The notes: generated by a model not told the origin, from the sequence alone. A stretch of 23,834 bases of DNA from an uncultured Oscillospiraceae bacterium (GCA_934590505.1 CAKTPC010000019.1:1-23834); one strand, 5' to 3'. Counted from the stretch's first letter, positions 7,253 through 15,299 are shown. Translations and numbers: made by a program.

Positions 7253-8197
7253 TTACTTGCGCCTTACGGCCTCGCGCGCTTTGGCGGCGATGCCTTCGGC
7301 ATTGAGTCCGAAGTAATCAAGCATCTCGTTTGCCTTGCCGCTGCGGCCGAACTTGTCGTTCACGCCGACGCGCAGCACCGGCGTGGGACGCACCTCGCTC
7401 AGCAGCTCGCACACAGCGCTGCCAAGCCCGCCGATAACGGAGTGCTCCTCCGCAGTGACGATGCAGCCAGTCTCCTTTGCGGCCTTCACTACAAGCTCCG
7501 CGTCAAGGGGCTTTATAGTGTGCATGTCGATAACGCGCGCGGAAACGCCGTCGCTCTCCAGCGCCTCGGCAGCCTTCATCGCCTGCGGTACCAGAATGCC
7601 AGTCGCGATTATCGTGACGTCCTTACCGTCGCGCAGTGTCGCGCCCTTGCCGAGTTCAAATTTGTAGCCGGGTATCTCGTCGGTAACGATCTCGGTCGCG
7701 GGTCTTGCAAGGCGCAGATATGCAGGGCCGTTGTACTTTATGAGCGCTTCGACCGCATAGCGCATTTCATTGCCGTCGCAGGGACAGCACACCAGCATCC
7801 CAGGCAGAGCTCGCATGAGCGCGAAGTCCTCCGTGCACTGGTGGGTCGCGCCGTCCTCGCCGACGGAGACGCCGCCGTGGGAGCCGACTATAGTGCAGTT
7901 GAGGTGCGGATACGCTATGGAGTTTCTGATCTGTTCATACGCACGTCCTGCTGCGAATATGGCAAAGGAGTTGGTGAAGGGCTTATAGCCGCAGGCTGCA
8001 AGCCCGGCAGCTATGCCGGTCATGTTGGCCTCGGCAATGCCGCAGTCAAAGAACCTGTCGGGATGCGCATCGGCAAAGAACTTTGACATCGTCGAACCGG
8101 AGAGGTCGGCGTCAAGGACAACGACATTTGGGTATTCGTCCGCAAGACGGGCGAGAGTCTCGCCGTAGGCATTGCGTGTTGCTATCTTTCCGGCCAT
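7253..8197 (-). CDS. Transketolase, C-terminal subunit
   Basis: This is the second half of a split thiamine-diphosphate transketolase, which moves two-carbon units between sugar phosphates in the non-oxidative pentose phosphate pathway. The 314-residue protein begins MAGKIATRNAYGETL, contains the pyrimidine-binding domain (DADLSGST, CGIAEANM, GSHGGVSVGEDGATHQ) and then the transketolase C-terminal domain from about residue 190. The open frame extends 12 codons upstream, but the ATG at 8197 has GGAGGTG before it and sits 1 bp after the partner's stop, so translation is coupled. A DXS-like role is excluded by the split layout and motifs. Confidence 0.94.
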   Translation of the reverse strand: MAGKIATRNAYGETLARLADEYPNVVVLDADLSGSTMSKFFADAHPDRFFDCGIAEANMTGIAAGLAACGYKPFTNSFAIFAAGRAYEQIRNSIAYPHLNCTIVGSHGGVSVGEDGATHQCTEDFALMRALPGMLVCCPCDGNEMRYAVEALIKYNGPAYLRLARPATEIVTDEIPGYKFELGKGATLRDGKDVTIIATGILVPQAMKAAEALESDGVSARVIDMHTIKPLDAELVVKAAKETGCIVTAEEHSVIGGLGSAVCELLSEVRPTPVLRVGVNDKFGRSGKANEMLDYFGLNAEGIAAKAREAVRRK

Positions 8198-8198
8198 A

Positions 8199-9044
8199 TC
8201 AGAGCACCTCCAGTTCTTTAATGCGGGCCTCAAGCTCGCTCATTGCCAGTGCGTACTGCTCGGCGTTCGGAGCCTTGCCGTGCCACCCGGCCTGGTTTTC
8301 CATGAAGGACACACCCTTGCCCTTCACGGTGTGCATGAGGATCACCGTCGGCTTGTCCTTCGTCTCCTTAGCCTTTTTGAGCGCATCGGCAAGCTGGAAA
8401 AAGTCATGCCCGTCGATGGAGATGACGTTCCAGTTGAAGGCTTCAAACTTCTTATCCAGCGGCTCGGAGGGCATTACGTCAGCCGTCGCGCCGTCTATCT
8501 GCAATCCGTTCACATCCACAAATGCACAGAGGTTATCGAGTTTCCATTTCGCCGCAGACATCGCCGCTTCCCAGATCTGGCCCTCTTCGATCTCACCGTC
8601 GCCGCAAATTGCGTAGGTGCGCCAGCTTTTGCCCGCAAGCCTTGCGGAAAGCGCCATACCGACAGCGACGCTCAGCCCCTGGCCGAGAGAGCCCGTAGAC
8701 ATATCCACGCCGGGGACATACTGCATATCAGGATGCCCCGAGTAATGGCCCTTTATCGAGCGGAAAAGCTTCATATCCTCCGTGGGGAAATAGCCCCTGA
8801 GCGCGAGCACGGCATAAAGCCCCGGTGAGCAGTGCCCCTTTGAGAGCACGAACCTGTCCCTGTCCTCCCACGCGGGGTTTGCGGGGTCTATATTCATTTC
8901 GTCAAAATACAGCTCCGTCAGCGCGTCGATGCAGGAGAACGAGCCGCCCGGGTGTCCGGACGCCGCGGTATATACCGCCTCGATGCAAAACTTGCGCGCC
9001 TTGGCGGCTATCAGCATAAGCTGCTTTTCCTTAGCCTTGTCCAT
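8199..9044 (-). CDS. Transketolase, N-terminal subunit
   Basis: This is the thiamine-diphosphate-binding half of the split transketolase. The 281-residue protein carries SGHPGGSFSC (29-38), the substrate His region SKGHCSPGLY and GHPDM, and the ThDP/Mg motif running from GDGEIEEGQ to FVDVNG. The start at 9044 follows AAGGAGCG. It is the first gene of a two-gene operon with the C-terminal subunit. The region upstream (9045-9248) separates it from the hydrogenase operon. Confidence 0.95.
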   Translation of the reverse strand: MDKAKEKQLMLIAAKARKFCIEAVYTAASGHPGGSFSCIDALTELYFDEMNIDPANPAWEDRDRFVLSKGHCSPGLYAVLALRGYFPTEDMKLFRSIKGHYSGHPDMQYVPGVDMSTGSLGQGLSVAVGMALSARLAGKSWRTYAICGDGEIEEGQIWEAAMSAAKWKLDNLCAFVDVNGLQIDGATADVMPSEPLDKKFEAFNWNVISIDGHDFFQLADALKKAKETKDKPTVILMHTVKGKGVSFMENQAGWHGKAPNAEQYALAMSELEARIKELEVL

Positions 9045-9074
9045 GTTATACGCTCCTTAAACTCTCAGTCGTTC

Positions 9075-9094
9075 AGCGGCACAGCCGCTTTTTT
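9075..9094 (+). terminator. Small plus-strand terminator-like hairpin
   Basis: AGCGGC-ACA-GCCGCT (9075-9089) is followed by six T on the plus strand. Flanking genes lie on the minus strand, so it would stop only antisense transcripts, or it may be a transcription-factor dyad before the transketolase genes. Confidence 0.4.
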
Positions 9095-9202
9095 ATTATA
9101 CATGTTTTTTGGCAAGACCGCAATCGCAATTTTGCCGTTTACCGATTCACTTATTTTATGCACAAACACGCTCCCTATTCCACGCGGACATTATTGCACA
9201 AT

Positions 9203-9237
9203 GATCCCCCATAGTGGCTTCGCCGTTTTGGGGGATC
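9203..9237 (-). terminator. Hairpin at the 3' end of the hydrogenase operon
   Basis: GATCCCCCA (9203-9211) pairs with TGGGGGATC (9229-9237), with a small GGC/GCC stem inside the loop. It begins 11 bp after the last stop codon of the operon. There is no good T-tract, so it may be a weak terminator or a 3'-end stabiliser. Confidence 0.5.
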
Positions 9238-9248
9238 AATGTAATTCT

Positions 9249-9866
9249 TCAGATAACTATCGCGTTCTTCGGGCAGGCCTCGGCGCAGGTGCCGCAGCCG
9301 ATGCACTTGTCCTCATCGAGCGTCCAGGTCTTGGCGGCTCTGTCCACGGTCAGCGCATCCGCGGGGCACTTCTTCGCGCAGAGCGTGCAGAAAACACATC
9401 TGCTCCCATCGCAGACGGGCTTGCCGTCGCCGCGCGGCCTGACGGAGGACACCTCCGCGCTCTTTTCCGCCGCGCCCGCGGCGGGCTTCTTCGGCGGAGC
9501 CTTTATGAAGCTGCCGGTAACGAGCAGGTCCTCTTCCTTGGTCGCGATCATGTGATAGTCCCGGGTGAGCGTTATGGCGTGGCGGCTGCAGAAATCGGCG
9601 CAGGTAGCGCAGAAGGTGCAGGAGCCGAGGTCAAAGGTCAGCGTGACCTTATCGCCCTGGCCGTCCTCGCCCTTTTCTATCGTCCGGGTAATCGCGCCGC
9701 CGGCGCAGACGCGCTCGCACATGCCGCAGCCGATGCACTTATCGGCGCGATATGCGATGCGCCCGCGGTAATTCGGCGCAGCCTCGCTCGGCACAGCGGG
9801 GTACATATTGCAGCTGGATTTGCTGAAGAGCTTCGATATCGCTTCTCTCGCAAACGGAAAATCCAT
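9249..9866 (-). CDS. mbhN: Mbh hydrogenase ferredoxin-like subunit (MbhN/NuoI type) with four [4Fe-4S] motifs
   Basis: This is the electron-input subunit of the membrane-bound hydrogenase, passing electrons from reduced ferredoxin towards the small subunit. The N-terminal part resembles MbhN/EchF/NuoI (YRGRIAYRADKCIGCGMC), with cysteines at 44, 47, 50, 54 and 83, 86, 89, 93 for two [4Fe-4S] clusters. After an Ala/Pro/Lys-rich linker (about 123-150) there is a second 2[4Fe-4S] ferredoxin domain (Cys157, 160, 163, 167 and 188, 191, 194, 198). The 205 residues exceed the roughly 140 of archaeal MbhN, which has only two clusters. It is the last gene of the operon and its ATG overlaps the stop of the small-subunit gene by one base (TAATG). 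A stand-alone polyferredoxin is less likely given the context. Confidence 0.88.
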   Translation of the reverse strand: MDFPFAREAISKLFSKSSCNMYPAVPSEAAPNYRGRIAYRADKCIGCGMCERVCAGGAITRTIEKGEDGQGDKVTLTFDLGSCTFCATCADFCSRHAITLTRDYHMIATKEEDLLVTGSFIKAPPKKPAAGAAEKSAEVSSVRPRGDGKPVCDGSRCVFCTLCAKKCPADALTVDRAAKTWTLDEDKCIGCGTCAEACPKNAIVI

Positions 9867-10306
9867 TACATCTTCCCCCTCTTCTCCTGAAGTATTTTTG
9901 CCGCCAGCGCGAGCCCGTCAATGACAGCCTCGGGCTTAGGCGCGCAGCCGGCCACGTCTACATCGACATGGACGTACTTGCTCAGCGGCCCCGCTACGGA
10001 GTAGCTGCCCTTAAAGACGTTGCCCGACTGCGGGCACGAGCCCATCGTGACTATGCAGCGCGGCTCAGGGACCTGAGAGATCGCGCTCAGCACGCGCGGC
10101 AGGGACTGCTTTGTGACAGGCCCTGTGACCACAACGATATCGGCATGGCGCGGGGTACCGGTCAACTTAAAGCCAAGGCGCTCCGCATCGTAGCGCGGTG
10201 TCAGCACGGAGACAAGCTCTATATCGCAGCCGTTGCAGGAACCGGCGTTGATGTGGAAAAGCCACGGGGACTTGCCGGTGCTCTCCTCGATAAGTTTCTT
10301 AAACAT
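9866..10306 (-). CDS. mbhJ: [NiFe] hydrogenase small subunit, group 4 (MbhJ/NuoB type)
   Basis: This subunit carries the proximal [4Fe-4S] cluster next to the Ni-Fe site. The 146-residue protein is the short NuoB-like form typical of group 4. The cluster ligands are visible as Cys24 and Cys27 (GSCNGCDIE), Cys91 (TMGSCPQSG) and Cys121 (AGCAPKPEAV). The last motif reads GCAPKP instead of the usual GCPPRP, with the ligand kept. There is no twin-arginine signal, consistent with a cytoplasm-facing complex. The ATG follows AAGGAGGTG. The gene lies between the NuoH-like and ferredoxin-like subunits, far from its large-subunit partner in the same operon. Confidence 0.93.
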   Translation of the reverse strand: MFKKLIEESTGKSPWLFHINAGSCNGCDIELVSVLTPRYDAERLGFKLTGTPRHADIVVVTGPVTKQSLPRVLSAISQVPEPRCIVTMGSCPQSGNVFKGSYSVAGPLSKYVHVDVDVAGCAPKPEAVIDGLALAAKILQEKRGKM

Positions 10307-10318
10307 TCCCGCACCTCC

Positions 10319-11350
10319 TTACATACCGTACCATGCCAGCACAAGGCTTATGAGCGCAAGTCCGGAAACGACGGTCCAGTAGTATTTGAATATCTGCTCT
10401 ATCTTGAGCCTTGCGGTGATGGCATGGACAAAGGATATGCTCACTGCCGTCAGCGCGATACACAGCAGCAGGAGGACGACTATGCCCAGCAGCAGCGTCA
10501 CACCCGCGGCAGCGCCGCCGGTGAGTCCGATAAGCGCGACGAGCTTTTCTATCCCGCCGCCGATTCCGCCGAGAAACAGCGCCACAAACAGACTTGTGAG
10601 GGTGAGCATCTTGATGGCATGGTTGAGCTTATATACGCCGAGCGGCGCGCCGCTGTATTCAGCGAGCATGCCCTCGCATATCTCCGTCTCGGCCTCTGCC
10701 GCATCGAAGGGATGGTTGCCCGTCTCGCCGGGGATTATGAGCAGCATCGCAGCAGCAGCCGGGATCATGCTCGCCTTGAGTATCAGGCTGCCGTTCGCGG
10801 CCTGATACAGGGCAATATCCGTCAGTGAGAAGCACAGCCCCGTGCCCATCGCATCGCCCACGGTCTTTGCCACCGACAGCAGCACCAGCACCAGCGGCAG
10901 CTCGCATGAGATGATTGTGACCATCTCGCGGCTGAGGCCGACGCCCGCGTAGGGAGAGCCGGAGGCCGCGCCGCCGAGCATGGCGGACATGGCCGGGATG
11001 AGGAGCAGATAGAGGATAACGATGATATCCGCGACCTGAGAGAACGCCGTGAAGGTAAACGCCGGGATAAACAGCTGTATCACGACGAGTGCCGCGAGCC
11101 CGACCAGCGGAGCCATGAGGAACACCGTCCTCGACGCCGCGGCGGGAACTATGCACTCCTTGCCGCAGAGCTTGAAGAAATCATAAAACGGCTGGAGCAC
11201 CGGCGGGCCGATACGCTTCTGCATCTTGGCGACGAGCTTGCGGTCAATACCGCACAGCAGCAGCCCCGCGAAGAAGCAGAACAGGAAGCCGGGGAAAATG
11301 AGAACGTAGCCCAAGTTATACAGAGCTGTGACGATAATATCTTTCATCAT
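10319..11350 (-). CDS. mbhM: Membrane anchor subunit, NuoH/MbhM type
   Basis: This NuoH-like protein connects the hydrogenase module to the membrane antiporter module. From the ATG at 11350 it has 343 residues with about eight hydrophobic segments. The hallmarks are the KRIGPPVLQPFYDFFKL stretch after the first helix and the acidic cytoplasmic loop HPFDAAEAETEICEGM followed by EYSG, both characteristic of NuoH, EchB and MbhM. The open frame starts at a GTG three codons upstream, but AAGGGGGTGG is correctly spaced for the ATG at 11350. It lies between mbhH and mbhJ. Confidence 0.92.
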   Translation of the reverse strand: MMKDIIVTALYNLGYVLIFPGFLFCFFAGLLLCGIDRKLVAKMQKRIGPPVLQPFYDFFKLCGKECIVPAAASRTVFLMAPLVGLAALVVIQLFIPAFTFTAFSQVADIIVILYLLLIPAMSAMLGGAASGSPYAGVGLSREMVTIISCELPLVLVLLSVAKTVGDAMGTGLCFSLTDIALYQAANGSLILKASMIPAAAAMLLIIPGETGNHPFDAAEAETEICEGMLAEYSGAPLGVYKLNHAIKMLTLTSLFVALFLGGIGGGIEKLVALIGLTGGAAAGVTLLLGIVVLLLLCIALTAVSISFVHAITARLKIEQIFKYYWTVVSGLALISLVLAWYGM

Positions 11351-11363
11351 ATTTCCCACCCCC

Positions 11364-13259
11364 TTAAAGCGCTATCAGCATGAAGGCCATGATGACCGTC
11401 ACGTCTACGACCGCCCACAGCGCGTAGTCGTTGACGACGCCGCTGTGCAGCTTGTGCATGAAATCGAAATAGTGACGCCAGTTGTGCTTGAGACCCCAGA
11501 AGAGATCCTCGCCGCCGACCTGAGAATACACGTTCTTTTCGCCGCCGTAGAAGAGCTGGTACTTGGTGTCGGTCACGTTCTCAGCAGTCCTCGCCGCATC
11601 ATAACGGGTAGAGACCGCCGCGATGGTTATCGCAAGCAGCGTGATGCACAGCAGGAGCAGCCAGTTGACCGGCGCCCAGACGCCCATGCTCACAAAGCTT
11701 ATAACGGGAGCAGCAAGCGTGGTGTCAAAGCCCATCGCGCTTATGTACTTACCGGCATTCAGCGCGGCGGTCGCCGCGGGCTCGGTAAGGAAAGCGGTGA
11801 CAAGGTTCGGGAAAAGACCGGTGATAACGCAGAGAGCCGCAAGCAGCCCCATTGCGATACGCATGCCTATCGGCGCTTCCTCGGTGTTCTCAAACTCGAC
11901 GGAGAGCTGGCCGAAGAACACGCTCTGGCTGACCTTGACGAAGGACGCAAGCGTCAGCACCGAGGTCACGAGCGCCGCGATAAGCGCGAATACGAACAGG
12001 AAGTTCCCGCTCTCGACGGCCTTCTGGTATATCGCCTGATAGATCATCCACTTCGAGGCAAAGCCGTTGAAGGGCGGCAGACCGCTTATGGAGAACGCGC
12101 CAATGAGGAACATCACCGTCGTGTGCGGCATCTTCCTCGCGAGCCCACCGAGACGGTTGAGGTCGCCCGTGCCGGTCTGGTGCATGACGGCACCGGCGGC
12201 AAGGAACAGCAGGCCCTTAAAAATGGTGTGGTTCATCGCGTGGTAAAGCCCCGCGGAGAGGCCGAGCGCCGTAGCAAGGCCTATCGCCGTAAGCACATAG
12301 CCTATCTGGGAAATGCTGTGGAAAGCGAGCAGGCGCTTGAAGTCATGCTGCGCAAGCGCCATGGTCACGCACACCAGCATGCTGACACAGCCGAGGAAAA
12401 CGAGCAGAAACTGCATCGTTCCCTTGTCCATGACCTGGAACAGGAAGTAGCACAGGCGGATTATCGCGTAAAGACCGGACTTTGTAAGCACGCCCGATAT
12501 AAGCAGCGATACCGACGCGGGAGCCGCACCGTGGGCGTCCGCCGCGAGCGGATGGAACGGTACGATAAAGGCCTTTGTCGAGAAGCCCGCGAGCAGCAGC
12601 GCGAAGGCTATCTTCATTCTGCCGGAGCCAAACATACCCGGCAGGAGTGCAGATAGCTGCGCGAGGTTCAGCGTGTGCGTCTCAGCATAGAGCATCACTA
12701 TTGCCGTGAGTATGAACGCAGAGCCGATGGAGCCGACGACAAGGTACTTGAACGCCGCCTCAAGCGCGCCCTCGCTCTTGCTGCGGTACGCCGTCAGACC
12801 GACCGCGCCGATGGTGAGTATCTCCACCATGATATACATGTTGAAGATATCGCCCGTCAGCACCATGCCGAGCACGCCCGCAGAGGTCATGAGCAGCAGC
12901 GTGTAGTACTGCACCTGATGCGCGTCATGCGTTACGTAATCCAAGCTGTAGACACAGGCGGCAAAGGCCGCGATACCGACGAGCAGCCCGAAGAACAGGC
13001 TCAGTGCGTCGACCTCTATTGCAATTCCTATCGCGTAGCCGCCGGCGATGCTGCGGCTGCCGAGCCAGTAGGAGATTATCTCCCCGTCTACCATTACCGG
13101 CTTTATAAGCGCGATAAGGCAGGCAAGGCTCGCAGCAGACGCGATCATCGACACTATCTTTCTCACGCCGCCGCGTGTGCCGAAGGTCGTGATAAAGAAT
13201 GCACCGAAGAACAGCAGCATTATCGCGCAGATCGGGAGGTGGTGATAATCAAGGATCAT
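11364..13259 (-). CDS. mbhH: Antiporter-like ion-translocating subunit (MbhH/MrpD/NuoN family) with C-terminal MbhI-like extension
   Basis: This is the large ion-pumping subunit of the complex. The 631-residue polytopic protein has the pump residues of the family: Glu146 in MYIMVEIL, Lys229 in GFSTKAF, Lys260 in LTKSGLYA and Lys403 in ASKWMIY. The core matches MrpD/MbhH, which normally ends near 500-510 residues. The extra 120 or so residues contain a hydrophobic helix (about 532-550), a polar stretch, a probable amphipathic helix (about 588-608) and a final membrane helix (612-631). That is the pattern of the lateral-helix subunit MbhI or the NuoL C-terminus. No separate mbhI gene exists here, so a fusion is likely. 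The ATG overlaps the mbhG stop (ATGA). Confidence 0.92.
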   Translation of the reverse strand: MILDYHHLPICAIMLLFFGAFFITTFGTRGGVRKIVSMIASAASLACLIALIKPVMVDGEIISYWLGSRSIAGGYAIGIAIEVDALSLFFGLLVGIAAFAACVYSLDYVTHDAHQVQYYTLLLMTSAGVLGMVLTGDIFNMYIMVEILTIGAVGLTAYRSKSEGALEAAFKYLVVGSIGSAFILTAIVMLYAETHTLNLAQLSALLPGMFGSGRMKIAFALLLAGFSTKAFIVPFHPLAADAHGAAPASVSLLISGVLTKSGLYAIIRLCYFLFQVMDKGTMQFLLVFLGCVSMLVCVTMALAQHDFKRLLAFHSISQIGYVLTAIGLATALGLSAGLYHAMNHTIFKGLLFLAAGAVMHQTGTGDLNRLGGLARKMPHTTVMFLIGAFSISGLPPFNGFASKWMIYQAIYQKAVESGNFLFVFALIAALVTSVLTLASFVKVSQSVFFGQLSVEFENTEEAPIGMRIAMGLLAALCVITGLFPNLVTAFLTEPAATAALNAGKYISAMGFDTTLAAPVISFVSMGVWAPVNWLLLLCITLLAITIAAVSTRYDAARTAENVTDTKYQLFYGGEKNVYSQVGGEDLFWGLKHNWRHYFDFMHKLHSGVVNDYALWAVVDVTVIMAFMLIAL

Positions 13260-13606
13260 CCGTGCAGCCTCCTTATCTCTCTGGTGTCAAGGGTCTTGTA
13301 CTGTTCGTCGAGCCGCATGACTATCGCAAGGCTCATTGCCGTGACGCATGCGCCGATAACTATGCTCGTGAGGGTCAGCGCCTGCGGTATCGGGTCGACA
13401 AAGTAGCTTGCTGCTGTTATCTCGCCCTGTGTGAAAATGGGCGCCGTGCCGCCCGGTACATAGCCGACGGAGATAAGGAAGATGTTCACGCCGTAGTCCA
13501 TGACGCACAGGCCGATGACCGTCTTGACGGCGTTGTGCTTAACAACGATGCAGTATAATCCCAAAAAGATCAGGAAGAATGAAGCAATATAGTTCATCGT
13601 AATCAT
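13256..13606 (-). CDS. mbhG: MrpC/NuoK-like subunit (MbhG)
   Basis: This is a small three-helix subunit of the antiporter module. From the ATG at 13606 it has 116 residues. The NuoK/MrpC signature is seen in VKHNAVKTVIGL near residue 25 and in DPIPQALTLTSIVIG near 70-85. The frame is open to a GTG three codons earlier, but GAGGTGG is placed for the ATG. It overlaps mbhH by 4 bp and follows mbhF by 10 bp. Confidence 0.92.
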   Translation of the reverse strand: MITMNYIASFFLIFLGLYCIVVKHNAVKTVIGLCVMDYGVNIFLISVGYVPGGTAPIFTQGEITAASYFVDPIPQALTLTSIVIGACVTAMSLAIVMRLDEQYKTLDTREIRRLHG

Positions 13607-13616
13607 ACTTGCCACC

Positions 13617-14087
13617 TCACTTCAGGTTGTCTATATCCTGCGGATACAGAACGCTGAGCATACCGATGGAGAGCGTCACAGCCGCGGTAAACACGTCGAA
13701 CGCAACGGTCTCGCCCATCCAGAACACCGTGCCGCTGCTGAAGAGCGCGCCTATATCGCCGTGGTAATAGAACACGTTCTGGCAGAAGCTCGCGCCGAGG
13801 ACAACGCCGACAAACGCGAGGACAACATACAGCATCAGCGCGACGCCCTCGAGCTTATGGGTAAGGTTCGGGTGCAGGGCACGCTTGGCCTCCTCATAGC
13901 CATGGGCAAGGTAGATGAGCAGCACGACGGCGACTGTGAGTATGCCGCCCTGAAAGCCGCCGCCCGGGGTCAGGTGGCCATGGAGCATAATATAGAAGAT
14001 ATATACGAGGCAAAGCGGAATGATCCTGTCACAGCCGCAGCGGGTTATAACACGCTTGATGGTGACGTTATCTGTGTATCTTTCCAT
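13617..14087 (-). CDS. mbhF: MrpB-like subunit (MbhF, MnhB domain)
   Basis: This is a 156-residue membrane protein of the Mrp-type module with four hydrophobic segments. The MnhB-domain motif HGHLTPGGGFQGG (about residues 36-48) is intact. The ATG at 14087 follows GAAGGAGGAGC, and its 5' end overlaps mbhE by 20 bp. In the archaeal Mbh complex this subunit sits beside the MrpC-like and MrpD-like subunits and belongs to the cation-translocation unit. Confidence 0.93.
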   Translation of the reverse strand: MERYTDNVTIKRVITRCGCDRIIPLCLVYIFYIMLHGHLTPGGGFQGGILTVAVVLLIYLAHGYEEAKRALHPNLTHKLEGVALMLYVVLAFVGVVLGASFCQNVFYYHGDIGALFSSGTVFWMGETVAFDVFTAAVTLSIGMLSVLYPQDIDNLK

Positions 14088-14448
14088 CTCGCTCCTCCTT
14101 CATTTTTTCTTTTTCGGCCTTGGTCTTTCTCAGCAGAATAATAACAGAGGATACCGTTAGTATCATTATGAAAGACTCGCCCATCGTGTCGTAGCCTCTG
14201 AAGTCAAAGACTATGGAGGTGACATCGTTCACGGCGTGGGTCTTTGCAAGGTTCTGCTGGACGATCGCGGCAGCCGCGCCGTCGGCCTCGGAATCGTCGT
14301 AGGCCTCAGGGTTCTGCATCAGCTCATAAGGAGATACCTTGGCGTTGGCCCCGTCGTATGTACGCGGCAGCTGCGCCATCTCCACCGCTGCGAAAATTCC
14401 CGCGATAAGGAACGCCGCAAGGCAGACGATAGTGAGGAATTTCTTCAT
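14068..14448 (-). CDS. mbhE: MbhE-like subunit (MrpA C-terminal type)
   Basis: This is a 126-residue protein with an N-terminal membrane helix (about 3-21), an extracytoplasmic middle and a second helix (about 90-107) ending in a highly charged tail. The motif SIVFDFRGYDTMGE (about 80-95) is the recognisable signature of the MbhE domain that forms the end of MrpA in canonical antiporters. The start overlaps the mbhD stop (ATGA) and has GGGAGGGGAC upstream. Its place between mbhD and mbhF agrees with archaeal Mbh operons. Confidence 0.88.
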   Translation of the reverse strand: MKKFLTIVCLAAFLIAGIFAAVEMAQLPRTYDGANAKVSPYELMQNPEAYDDSEADGAAAAIVQQNLAKTHAVNDVTSIVFDFRGYDTMGESFIMILTVSSVIILLRKTKAEKEKMKEERDGKIHR

Positions 14449-14699
14449 TTGTCGTCCCCTCCCTTGAGTTTCTTGAGCGTCACGATGAAGATAAGGGGAG
14501 TCAGAGCCGCGCCGACCGCCGCTTCGGATATCGCGACGTCGGGAGCATGCAGCAGCAGGAACTCCGCCGCGGCGAATATGCCGGTGACGCCGAGAGCGAT
14601 AACGGAAGAGAGCAGCTTTTCACAGTGCACCGCGAGTATCGCGGAGACAACTACGCCTAACAGTATGAGGGCATTTAAGATAACAACAAGTTCACTCAT
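14445..14699 (-). CDS. mbhD: MbhD-like subunit (DUF4040)
   Basis: This is an 84-residue three-helix membrane subunit matching the DUF4040/MbhD domain, seen in LHAPDVAISEAAVGAAL (about 52-68), which is conserved in the C-terminal part of MrpA. The start was set at 14699 because AGGAGGG precedes it; the frame is open 27 codons further but those residues are unlike the family. It overlaps both neighbours by a few bases. Confidence 0.9.
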   Translation of the reverse strand: MSELVVILNALILLGVVVSAILAVHCEKLLSSVIALGVTGIFAAAEFLLLHAPDVAISEAAVGAALTPLIFIVTLKKLKGGDDK

Positions 14700-15036
14700 C
14701 GAAGTCCCTCCTGAAATCATCCATTTCCATCTTCCGCTCCGGTCTGACGCCCGAGCGGTAAGCACCCTTGGCGATAGCATGCGCGCCGATGGGGTTCACC
14801 GCGATGACGAGCGCCGCGATGACCGCGATCTTCACCGCAGCCGCACCGTTGTGCATGATGAATATGGCATAGAGTATAGCGCCGATGTTCGCGCCGAGAA
14901 CGCCGAGGGTGGTGATAAGCGTGCTCGCCTGCATGCGGGAGAAGGTATCAGGCATTTTGTTGATGCCGATCGTCCCGGCAATGGCGAAGTACAGGCTCAC
15001 CGCTATAAGCAGGTCTATGATAATACGAAGTATCAT
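14692..15036 (-). CDS. mbhC: MrpG-like subunit (MbhC)
   Basis: This is a 114-residue membrane protein of the MnhG/MrpG family. The signature MPDTFSRMQASTLITTLG lies at about 28-45, the counterpart of the PD-x-YTRLHA motif. The ATG at 15036 overlaps the mbhB stop in an ATGA and has GGAAGGTGG upstream; the GTG four codons earlier is rejected. The charged tail RPERKMEMDDFRRDFDE faces the cytoplasm by inference. Confidence 0.92.
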   Translation of the reverse strand: MILRIIIDLLIAVSLYFAIAGTIGINKMPDTFSRMQASTLITTLGVLGANIGAILYAIFIMHNGAAAVKIAVIAALVIAVNPIGAHAIAKGAYRSGVRPERKMEMDDFRRDFDE

Positions 15037-15299
15037 TTCTTGTGCCACCTTCCCGTATCAAGATAACGGCCGACGAGCATGGTGTTGAGTATGCCGAGCA
15101 TCGCTGTGATGATGGCTATGTCAAGGTATATGCCTCTTCCGCTGTATATGGAGAAGAGCACCATTGCGCAGGCGACAAGAATATCCATGCTGTCCGCCGC
15201 GACCATTCTGTCCGCACCCGTCGGGCCCTTCACAAGTCTGATCAGGTTTCCCGCAGCAAGCAGCGCATAAATGACGGCAAAAATCAAAATGTCAATCAT
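15033..15299 (-). CDS. mbhB: MrpF-like subunit (MbhB)
   Basis: This is an 88-residue three-helix protein of the MnhF/MrpF family. The conserved region LVKGPTGADRMVAADSMD (about 22-39) is present. The start at 15299 overlaps the mbhA stop (ATGA) and is preceded by CAGGAGG. The seven extra upstream codons of the open frame are rejected. Confidence 0.92.
   Translation of the reverse strand: MIDILIFAVIYALLAAGNLIRLVKGPTGADRMVAADSMDILVACAMVLFSIYSGRGIYLDIAIITAMLGILNTMLVGRYLDTGRWHKK

Noticed and set aside
7253..9044. 1-deoxyxylulose-5-phosphate synthase or pyruvate dehydrogenase E1 pair
   Set aside because: The motifs and the two-gene split match the transketolase N and C subunits, and no lipoyl-type partner genes are adjacent.
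11328..12656. Long plus-strand open frame (442 codons) opposite the mbhH gene
   Set aside because: It is antisense to a clearly conserved membrane subunit, is rich in His/Arg/Glu as expected from the complement of membrane codons, and has no family resemblance.
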